6,432 bases of DNA from an uncultured Chloroflexota bacterium (GTDB lineage: Bacteria > Chloroflexota > Anaerolineae > Aggregatilineales > Phototrophicaceae). Shown here piece by piece: positions 1-5,778 of this stretch; the stretch's first letter is position 1, and each line of letters starts with the position of its first letter. The DNA is taken from assembly GCA_903904765.1 (NCBI GenBank), contig CAIVEA010000599.1, positions 1-6,432 of the forward strand, read 5' to 3'. A program made the translations under genes and the position numbers. The notes below the pieces were generated by a model that did no database searches, was not told the origin of the DNA, and saw only the letters and a program-made list of their open reading frames with translations.

Positions 1-890
1 AAACACGCCAGCATATACAGCACCAGCCCCACGCCCACCGAACGTTTCTTACCCAACCGATCTGCCAGCCCCGCCACCAGCCCTTCGCCCAGCAGTTCGG
101 AAACGCCGATCACAGCCGAAGCTGCACCCAGCGAGGCCACTTCCAGCGCAAATGCTTGATCCATCCACACGCCGTAGATGATATTCACCACTTCATTGCT
201 CAAACTGGTCAGCAGGCCAATCGCCAGCCCTGCCAGCGCCGCCCGGCTGTGCAGCACCGTGCTAAGCCCCACACGCAGTGAAGGCCGCTGCGCCTGATGC
301 GGTTGGTCATACGGCAGCACGCGCCACAAAATCACCAGCAATCCCGCGCCCAGCAGCGCCAGAAACACGAACGGCGCATTCCAGCCCGCCCGCGCCATCA
401 ACCAGCCCGACAGCGGAATCCCGACCAGAAACGCGCCCGACCAACCGAATTCCAGAAACCCGATCACCCGCCCGCGCTGCCGGTAATCCACCCGATCCCC
501 CACATAGGCGTACATCGCCGGATCAAAAACAATTTTGGTCGCTGCGGTCAGCACCATCGCCACAATGAGTGTGAAGTAATTCGGCCAGATGAACACCAGC
601 AACATGCTGCAAGTGAACATGAGCGTTGCACCCAGCATGGCGAAGCGCCGTCCGCGCGAATCTGCCAATGAGCCGAGGAAGGGGCTGAACAACCCTAACG
701 CTGAACGCAACGTAATCCCCAGTGTTAGCGTCTCCACGCTCACACCCAACCCGCGTGAAATCGCCGGCAAAAACGGGTAGATCATGCGGAACGACGTGTT
801 AAACACCGTTCGCAGCAGCGTGAATACCGCCAGTTGGTAACGCAGCCGGACAGGAGAAACAGGCGGCGCGGATTGCTCAGGAGTCAACAT
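1..890 (-). CDS. MFS transporter, N-terminal 296 codons (3' end beyond the left edge)
   Basis: Reading leftward from ATG at 890, the frame stays open to the window edge and gives 296 residues. A short polar N-terminus is followed by alternating hydrophobic segments, roughly at residues 20-43, 55-73, 83-101, 103-121, 143-164, 171-190, 217-240 and 250-272, with a ninth starting near 285. The MFS signature loop (motif A) is visible twice: GSLADSRGRR near 73-82 between TM2 and TM3, and GLADRLGKKRS near 274-284 between TM8 and TM9, as expected for the two six-helix halves. This is an inner-membrane secondary transporter, probably proton-coupled. MFS proteins of about 400 residues with this layout are often drug or metabolite exporters, but the substrate cannot be inferred. 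The ribosome-binding site is weak (only GAG about 7 bases upstream). The gene lies 165 bp downstream of the ABC operon on the same strand, with a hairpin between, so it is probably transcribed separately. Confidence 0.88.
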   Translation of the reverse strand, partial: MLTPEQSAPPVSPVRLRYQLAVFTLLRTVFNTSFRMIYPFLPAISRGLGVSVETLTLGITLRSALGLFSPFLGSLADSRGRRFAMLGATLMFTCSMLLVFIWPNYFTLIVAMVLTAATKIVFDPAMYAYVGDRVDYRQRGRVIGFLEFGWSGAFLVGIPLSGWLMARAGWNAPFVFLALLGAGLLVILWRVLPYDQPHQAQRPSLRVGLSTVLHSRAALAGLAIGLLTSLSNEVVNIIYGVWMDQAFALEVASLGAASAVIGVSELLGEGLVAGLADRLGKKRSVGVGLVLYMLAC

Positions 891-950
891 CAATATTCTC
901 GATTCGGTAAATGTGTTTTGGATGTAATCAAACTTGAATCAATCCCCGAA

Positions 951-979
951 ATGCTAACGGGATTGTGCGGGGTTCGCAA
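951..979 (-). promoter_or_regulatory. Possible sigma-70-type promoter of the MFS gene
   Basis: On the minus strand TTGCGA (979-974) and TAGCAT (956-951) are separated by 17 bases. Each hexamer matches the consensus at 4 of 6 positions, and the leader to the MFS ATG would be about 55 bases. It lies just past the hairpin that ends the ABC operon, where an independent promoter would be expected. Matches of this quality arise by chance fairly often, so this is tentative. Confidence 0.35.
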
Positions 980-994
980 ATCACAATGGACTAA

Positions 995-1033
995 ACAAAC
1001 GCCCACTTCCTTGTTCAGAAAATGGGCGTTTGT
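995..1033 (-). terminator. Probable intrinsic terminator of the marR-ABC operon
   Basis: An 11-bp perfect inverted repeat (ACAAACGCCCA at 995-1005, TGGGCGTTTGT at 1023-1033) encloses a 17-base loop, 22 bases past the TAA of the last ABC gene. Read on the minus strand the stem ends in GTTTGTTTAG, a modest U-rich tract. The other strand has no T-run and no gene arriving from the left, so the minus strand is the sensible direction. The large loop and interrupted U-tract mean termination may be incomplete, with some read-through into the MFS gene. Confidence 0.6.
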
Positions 1034-1055
1034 GTTCAACCATGCCAAGAACGGT

Positions 1056-3044
1056 TTATCCCGCGTTGGGTTGGAGCGCAGGTGCGCTGCTCCCGTTCAC
1101 AGATGGGGATTCTTCTTCGCGCCGGAACTGGCTCATATACAGATCGTAGTATGCGCCCTTCTGTTCCAGCAGCGTTTGGTGCGTACCGCGTTCCACAACC
1201 TCACCCGCCTTCAGCACCAGCACCTGACTGGCATTCCGAATCGTGCTCAAGCGATGTGCAATCACAAAACTCGTCCGCCCCTCCAGAATCTTCTCGAACG
1301 CTTTCTGAATCAGCCGTTCGGTACGGGTATCCACGCTGGATGTCGCCTCATCCAGAATCAGGATTTGGGGACTCATCAGCGCCACCCGTGCAATCGCAAT
1401 CAACTGCCGCTGCCCCTGACTCAGACCCGCGCCGCGTTCGCCCAGCACCGTATCATATCCTTGCGGCAGACGTTCAATGAACGAATCCGCCGAAACCAGT
1501 TTGGCCGCTGCAACCACTTCCTCATCGGTTGCGTTTAGCTTGCCGTAGCGAATGTTGTTCATGACCGTATCGGAGAACAGGAACGTATCTTGCAGCACGA
1601 TCCCTATCTGACTGCGTAGACTCGCCATCGTCACATCGCGCACATCATGACCGTCAATCAACACCCTGCCGCCCGTTACATCATAGAAACGCGGCAACAA
1701 ATTGATGATTGTCGTCTTGCCCGCACCCGTCGGCCCAACAATCGCAATTGTCTGACCGGGTTCGGCTGTCAGGTTCACACCCTTCAGCACAGGCTCGCCC
1801 TGCTTATACTCAGCCGTCACATTTTCCAGCACGACCTTGCCGGTAATGGGCGGCATCTCAATCGCGCCCGGCTTGTCGAAAATATCCACCTTCGCATCCA
1901 GCAGGTTGAAGATGCGCTCGCCACCGGCAATCGCGCTCTGGATATTCGTCCACAGCACAGCGATCTGCTGAATGGGCTGGTTGAAGTTCTGCACATAACC
2001 GAGGAACGCGAATACCGTCCCCAACGAAATCACCGTTGTACCCAGCAGTGGTTCGTTCCGCAGCACAGAAATGCCGCCGACAACAACAACCACTCCCAGT
2101 GCCACATAGCCCAACGCTTCCAGAACCGGATTTAGTGCGCTCGTAAAGGCGGATGCGCTCACATTGGCATCGCGGTTAGCGGCATTGGTGCGCCGGAACT
2201 GGTCAATGTTCTCTTCTTCACGGTTGAACGCCTGCACTTCACGCACACCGGCAATGCTCTCCTGCAAATTGGCGTTCACACTGCCCATTTCCTGCCGGCT
2301 CTTGCGGAACGCTTTACGCGCCTGTGCGGAGAAGTAATTGGTTGCGAACAACATGAACGGCACCACCGCCAGACTCAGCAGCGCATACGGCACGTTCGCC
2401 TGTAGCATCTTCACCATCACCCACACAATCAGCAGCGCACCGCTAAGGACGTTCACCAGTGCGAAGCCCATCGCCTGCTGGATTGTTTCCGAGTCGCTGG
2501 TGAAGCGGCTCATCACATTACCCGCCTCATTTTCGGCGAAATAACCCATCGAAAGCCGGTTTACATGGTCGAACACATCCTTACGAATATCGCGTAGAGC
2601 GTTCTGTCCCGCCCAGTTCATCGTATAGAACATCAACCCGCGTAACGCCGACCCAGCTACAAACAGCAGTGTCAGCGTCCCCACCAGCCCCAGCAAGCCG
2701 CTAAGCTTCGCGTCCTGCGCTTCTTGATCGGTCATGGTGCTAAAGTCGCGTGTATCAAACCAGCAGTTGCGTGCCTGCATCTCAGGAGTTGCTTGTCCGG
2801 CAGCAGCAGCCATCTGTGCAAACGGATTTTCCTGAAACAGATAGCAATCCACCGACTGGCCGATCAATTCCGGGCTAACCACCTGCGCCCATGTCACCAC
2901 CACCATCAGCACAACCACGGTGATAAGTGCAAACCAGTGTGCGCGAAAGTAGACCCAGAACCGCGCCAGCGTTGCTCGCACGCTCTTGGGTTTAATCACA
3001 TCCCGTTCCATCAAACGGCGTCCGCCGTCAAGTCCACCCATCAT
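1056..3044 (-). CDS. ABC exporter half-transporter B (consensus ATPase half of a heterodimer)
   Basis: A 662-residue fused permease-ATPase (ABC_membrane then ABC_tran). Six membrane segments lie near residues 35-58, 114-138, 193-213, 219-240, 304-325 and 337-358. The nucleotide-binding domain fills about 400-640: Walker A GPTGAGKTT (437-445), Q-loop Gln485, signature LSQGQ (541-545, with Gln replacing the first Gly of LSGGQ), Walker B ILILDE (561-566) with catalytic Glu566, D-loop SSVD (569-572) and switch His597. It is expected to pair with the upstream ABC protein as an ATP-driven exporter; its Walker A/B and His would face the partner's intact LSGGQ to form the hydrolytic site. The TM1-TM2 external loop is long (about 55 residues) and holds the protein's only two cysteines, 67 and 94. 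I chose ATG 3044 over ATG 3110: the longer form would overlap the previous gene by 47 bp with an Arg-rich, unlikely N-terminus, whereas AGGGGAGG lies 13 bases before 3044. The adjacent ATG at 3041 is an alternative. Substrate unknown. Confidence 0.93.
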   Translation of the reverse strand: MMGGLDGGRRLMERDVIKPKSVRATLARFWVYFRAHWFALITVVVLMVVVTWAQVVSPELIGQSVDCYLFQENPFAQMAAAAGQATPEMQARNCWFDTRDFSTMTDQEAQDAKLSGLLGLVGTLTLLFVAGSALRGLMFYTMNWAGQNALRDIRKDVFDHVNRLSMGYFAENEAGNVMSRFTSDSETIQQAMGFALVNVLSGALLIVWVMVKMLQANVPYALLSLAVVPFMLFATNYFSAQARKAFRKSRQEMGSVNANLQESIAGVREVQAFNREEENIDQFRRTNAANRDANVSASAFTSALNPVLEALGYVALGVVVVVGGISVLRNEPLLGTTVISLGTVFAFLGYVQNFNQPIQQIAVLWTNIQSAIAGGERIFNLLDAKVDIFDKPGAIEMPPITGKVVLENVTAEYKQGEPVLKGVNLTAEPGQTIAIVGPTGAGKTTIINLLPRFYDVTGGRVLIDGHDVRDVTMASLRSQIGIVLQDTFLFSDTVMNNIRYGKLNATDEEVVAAAKLVSADSFIERLPQGYDTVLGERGAGLSQGQRQLIAIARVALMSPQILILDEATSSVDTRTERLIQKAFEKILEGRTSFVIAHRLSTIRNASQVLVLKAGEVVERGTHQTLLEQKGAYYDLYMSQFRREEESPSVNGSSAPALQPNAG

Positions 3045-3057
3045 GGTGCTTACAATG

Positions 3058-3065
3058 CCTCCCCT
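3058..3065 (-). promoter_or_regulatory. Ribosome-binding site of ABC gene B, overlapping the stop of gene A
   Basis: AGGGGAGG on the minus strand (3065-3058) is close to a full Shine-Dalgarno match and overlaps the TAG of the preceding ABC gene (3066-3064). It is 13 bases before ATG 3044, longer than usual. The layout suggests that ribosomes finishing gene A help start gene B, which would favour equal amounts of the two subunits. It decides the start choice for gene B. Confidence 0.65.
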
Positions 3066-4986
3066 ACGACTGTGATACGGCTTCGGTCTGCGAGACCTCG
3101 GCATCACCAACGAGTTGCGAATGATAGATTTCAGCGTAGATGGGGCTTTGCTCCATCAATTCTTCGTGCTTACCCCGCGCCACAACCTGCCCCTTATCCA
3201 GCACAAGGATTTGATCGGCATTCAATACCGTGCTGATACGCTGGGCGATCACGAAACTGGTACGTCCGCGCATCAGGTTATCCAGCGCCTTCTGGATGCG
3301 ATACTCCGTCATCAAATCCACGCTGCTGGTCGAGTCATCTAGAATCAACAGACGCGGATTGAGCAGAAGTGCGCGTGCAATCGCAATACGCTGCTTCTGA
3401 CCACCCGAAAGCGTAGTACCGCGTTCGCCCACAGGCGTATCGTATCCGTCCGGGAAGGTCTGGATGAAGTCATGCGCTGCTGCCGCTTTTGCGGCCTCAA
3501 TCACTTCGTCCATCGTGGCTTCAGGCCGCCCGAAAGCGATGTTATCCCGGATTGTGCCGCTGAACAGGTTCGTTTCTTGCAGCACAATACCAATCTGGCT
3601 ACGCAGGCTGTCCATCGTCACATCGCGCACATCATGACCATCAATCAACACCGCCCCTTCGCTCACATCGTAGAAGCGCGGAATCAGGTTGATGATCGTG
3701 GTCTTGCCGCTGCCCGTCATCCCCAGTAGCGCAATCGTCTGACCGGGTTGAGCCTCAAAGCTCACATTCTTCAGCACAGGATCACTACCGCCAAAGTAGC
3801 GGAAGGTCACATCCTTGAACGTGACATGCCCCTGAATCGCGGGCAAAACTGGCGCATCCGGCTTATCTGCCACATCGTTCTTCGCATCCAGAATTTCAAA
3901 AATGCGCGTGGACGAAGCGCCGGCCTGTGCCATCAACGAAATGATGAACCCCAGTTGTGCCAGCGGGAAAAACACATACAGCAGATACAGGCTGAACTTC
4001 TGGTATTCACCCAGTTGCAAAGTACCCTGAACGATGTCACGTCCACCGAAGTACAGAATCCCCGCCTGCCCCAACTGCGCGATAAGAAACACCAGCGGGA
4101 ACAGGAACGCAAACGTGCGGCTCACCTTCAGGCTTTGTTCCAGAAGATCATCCGCCGCCTTATCAAACCGCGCCTGCTCATGCTTCTCGCGGACGAAAGC
4201 CTTCACCACCTTCATACCCGCCAACGTTTCTTGCAGCACCGTGTTTAAGGCTGACAAACGCATCTGCACCTGTACGAACAGCGGTTGGCTCACCATCCCG
4301 AAGACCACGAACAGCACCAGCGCAATCGGCAGCGTGGGCAGCACCACCAGCGTCAACTGCCAGTTGGTCGCCACCAGAATAATCAGTGTCACCGTCAGCA
4401 GAATAAACGCCTGTGCCGCCAACACCAGTCCTTGCGCGATGAACAGACGCACCTTTTCCACATCATCGGTAGCGCGAATCATCAATTGCCCGGTCTGATT
4501 TTGATCGTGATAGGTGAACGATAGCCGCTGCACTTTGGCGAATATCTCGTTGCGAAAATCGAACGCGATACCCTGCGATACCCGTTCAGACACATACGCC
4601 TGCACGAACGAGAACACCCCGCGCATAATCGCAAACACCACGATGAACACCGCCGCATTGATGAGCAGCGACTCCGCGCCGGTTTGGTCGGCTTGCAGTT
4701 GTTCAATCGTTGTCCCTAACCGCTGCGCCACCACCGGCTGAAACGCCGCTGGCACTCGAGTCAGAACCATATTGGCAGTTGTTCCCGCCGTAACTGCATT
4801 AATCATGTTCTGAACCAATTGCGGCACAGCCAACTGCGCGACACTGGCGACAATCAGCGCCCCGTAGGTGATTAGAGTATCGCGGCGATGCTTGCCCAGA
4901 TACCGGATAGCCCGCCCTAAACTCCCCGTCATCGGTGGCCGTTTGCCACTCGACCGACTCCACTGACCAGATGTTTGAGCTTGCAC
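3064..4986 (-). CDS. ABC exporter half-transporter A (degenerate ATPase half of a heterodimer)
   Basis: A 640-residue ABC permease-ATPase starting at GTG 4986. Membrane segments lie near residues 38-59, 107-130, 182-205, 210-232, 290-312 and 332-354, with a roughly 45-residue external loop between TM1 and TM2. The ATPase domain shows Walker A GMTGSGKTT (422-430), Q-loop Gln470, a perfect signature LSGGQ (526-530), Walker B LLILDD (546-551) and D-loop SSVD (554-557). Two catalytic residues deviate: Asp551 stands where the general base Glu is normal, and Gln582 replaces the switch His. This is the pattern of the low-activity subunit in heterodimeric type IV exporters such as TM287/288. GTG 4986 is preferred because GGGAG lies 10 bases upstream. 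The frame stays open to an ATG at 5130, but that would run 65 bp into marR and add a 48-residue segment with two cysteines to a protein otherwise without any. A further ATG at 4932 lacks a ribosome-binding site. Gene B follows after 19 bp. Confidence 0.93.
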   Translation of the reverse strand: MQAQTSGQWSRSSGKRPPMTGSLGRAIRYLGKHRRDTLITYGALIVASVAQLAVPQLVQNMINAVTAGTTANMVLTRVPAAFQPVVAQRLGTTIEQLQADQTGAESLLINAAVFIVVFAIMRGVFSFVQAYVSERVSQGIAFDFRNEIFAKVQRLSFTYHDQNQTGQLMIRATDDVEKVRLFIAQGLVLAAQAFILLTVTLIILVATNWQLTLVVLPTLPIALVLFVVFGMVSQPLFVQVQMRLSALNTVLQETLAGMKVVKAFVREKHEQARFDKAADDLLEQSLKVSRTFAFLFPLVFLIAQLGQAGILYFGGRDIVQGTLQLGEYQKFSLYLLYVFFPLAQLGFIISLMAQAGASSTRIFEILDAKNDVADKPDAPVLPAIQGHVTFKDVTFRYFGGSDPVLKNVSFEAQPGQTIALLGMTGSGKTTIINLIPRFYDVSEGAVLIDGHDVRDVTMDSLRSQIGIVLQETNLFSGTIRDNIAFGRPEATMDEVIEAAKAAAAHDFIQTFPDGYDTPVGERGTTLSGGQKQRIAIARALLLNPRLLILDDSTSSVDLMTEYRIQKALDNLMRGRTSFVIAQRISTVLNADQILVLDKGQVVARGKHEELMEQSPIYAEIYHSQLVGDAEVSQTEAVSQS

Positions 4987-4996
4987 AGTGAATCCA

Positions 4997-5001
4997 CTCC
5001 C
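4997..5001 (-). promoter_or_regulatory. Ribosome-binding site deciding the GTG start of ABC gene A
   Basis: GGGAG on the minus strand (5001-4997) lies 10 bases before GTG 4986. Neither ATG 5130 (inside marR) nor ATG 4932 has a comparable purine-rich site. This supports GTG as the real start and leaves a 79-bp gap after marR. That gap shows no terminator hairpin, so marR and the ABC genes should share a transcript. Confidence 0.6.
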
Positions 5002-5065
5002 GTATAACCCCACAAATACAGACCGAAAAAGATCAAACACACAACTTGAACAGGTGAATGAACGA

Positions 5066-5530
5066 TCATTCTGGCGGGCCAGTATTCCCCAACGGAACAT
5101 TCGAGACGGCACGCTCCAGTGCTTCCACAATCATGCGTTGTTCCTCCAGTGGCAAAGATTCCAGCAAGCTCGTGACGGCTTGCAGGCGTATCGTCCTCAT
5201 TTCGCCAATCTTGCACCGCGCTTCTTCGCTCAAATACAATCGCGACAGCCGCGCATCTTCAGGATCAGGCTGCCGGTCAACCAACCCCAGCGTAGTCATC
5301 TCTTTCAGCGCGGTCGATACGGCAGCCGGGGTGATCCCCATCATTTCAGCCAATTCTTTCTGCACGATACCCGGTCGGTTGTGTAGCAGGTGCATAGCGC
5401 GAATCTGGCTGTCATTCAAATGCCGATAGGGGGGCAAGGGCGCTCGTTTTTGCTGATCGGCCACCCGTTTGAAGGACTCTTCCAGCACACGCCAAAACCG
5501 ATCTGCGAGTTCATCTGTCTCGGTACGCAT
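5066..5530 (-). CDS. MarR family transcriptional regulator
   Basis: A 154-residue protein, the usual MarR length. The centre carries the winged helix-turn-helix: helix 55-64 (IVQKELAEMM), recognition helix about 67-79 (TPAAVSTALKEMT), and a wing at 86-101 with the conserved DxR pair Asp92 and Arg94 followed by LYLS. The helical N- and C-termini (about 5-30 and 107-143) fit the family's dimerisation regions. MarR proteins act in the cytoplasm as dimers on palindromic operators and usually repress nearby efflux or stress genes until a small ligand, or oxidation, releases them. There is one cysteine (106), too little to argue for a redox sensor. It is the first gene of the operon with the two ABC genes, and an inverted repeat lies over its predicted transcription start, so autorepression is the simplest model. 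The start is ATG 5530, with AGG 7 bases upstream. The ligand is unknown. Confidence 0.92.
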   Translation of the reverse strand: MRTETDELADRFWRVLEESFKRVADQQKRAPLPPYRHLNDSQIRAMHLLHNRPGIVQKELAEMMGITPAAVSTALKEMTTLGLVDRQPDPEDARLSRLYLSEEARCKIGEMRTIRLQAVTSLLESLPLEEQRMIVEALERAVSNVPLGNTGPPE

Positions 5531-5585
5531 TCGACGACCTTATACTCAGGCTATTGGATTGGCATAAATAAGGACAGCGGAGAAA

Positions 5586-5606
5586 TTAGTTAATTAATTT
5601 AACTAA
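5586..5606. promoter_or_regulatory. Predicted MarR operator (21-bp inverted repeat)
   Basis: Two perfect 8-base arms, TTAGTTAA (5586-5593) and TTAACTAA (5599-5606), flank a 5-base AT spacer. Length, symmetry and AT-richness fit sites bound by MarR dimers. The repeat begins 5 bases past the -10 hexamer of the marR promoter, so it covers about +1 to +20. A bound dimer would block open-complex formation or promoter clearance. Seen: the palindrome and its position. Inferred: that the neighbouring MarR protein binds it. Confidence 0.75.
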
Positions 5607-5611
5607 CCATG

Positions 5612-5640
5612 ATACTAGAGACATCCTCATCCCCTGTCAA
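5612..5640 (-). promoter_or_regulatory. Sigma-70-type promoter of the marR-ABC-ABC operon
   Basis: On the minus strand a perfect -35 TTGACA (5640-5635) and a -10 TAGTAT (5617-5612, 4 of 6) are separated by exactly 17 bases. Transcription should begin near 5605, giving a leader of about 75 bases before the marR ATG. The strong -35 and optimal spacing suggest an intrinsically active promoter that needs a repressor, consistent with the inverted repeat directly downstream. Confidence 0.75.
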
Positions 5641-5707
5641 GCGATTTGCCGCTTTCCTAACCAAAAGAATAGGATTGATTCATCCACTACCAATCCAAAA
5701 CCGCGCT

Positions 5708-5736
5708 TTGTTCAATCGGCTGCAAAATGCTATGAT
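5708..5736 (+). promoter_or_regulatory. Probable extended -10 promoter of the ATP-grasp gene
   Basis: TATGAT (5731-5736) is preceded by TGC, giving an extended -10 element. A weak -35 TTGTTC (5708-5713, 3 of 6) lies 17 bases upstream. Initiation near 5743 would leave a leader of about 36 bases. The MarR-type inverted repeat lies about 135 bases upstream of this start, so direct repression from that site is not obvious. Confidence 0.5.
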
Positions 5737-5768
5737 GTCGGCTGTTCCATTCCATATCTCCGGCTATC

Positions 5769-5773
5769 GGGAG
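5769..5773 (+). promoter_or_regulatory. Ribosome-binding site of the ATP-grasp gene
   Basis: GGGAG lies 5 bases before ATG 5779, a slightly short but workable distance. It supports this start. Confidence 0.65.
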
Positions 5774-5778
5774 CTAAC

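Noticed and set aside
278..780. Three short plus-strand frames opposite the MFS gene
   Set aside because: The minus-strand frame has both MFS signature loops and a regular membrane pattern; the plus-strand products are low-complexity shadows.
834..1538. 234-residue plus-strand open frame
   Set aside because: It is antisense to the MFS start and to the conserved ATPase domain of ABC gene B, shows no domain, and is rich in Arg, His and Gln as expected for a shadow of GC-rich coding DNA.
5551..5565. Tiny upstream frame (M-P-I-Q-stop) in the marR leader
   Set aside because: It has only four codons and no ribosome-binding site; chance is the simplest explanation.
5556..5696. GGATTGG (5556-5562) and CCAATCC (5690-5696) as an inverted repeat
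   Set aside because: It has only 7 bases per arm, separated by 127 bases, with no relation to promoter elements.
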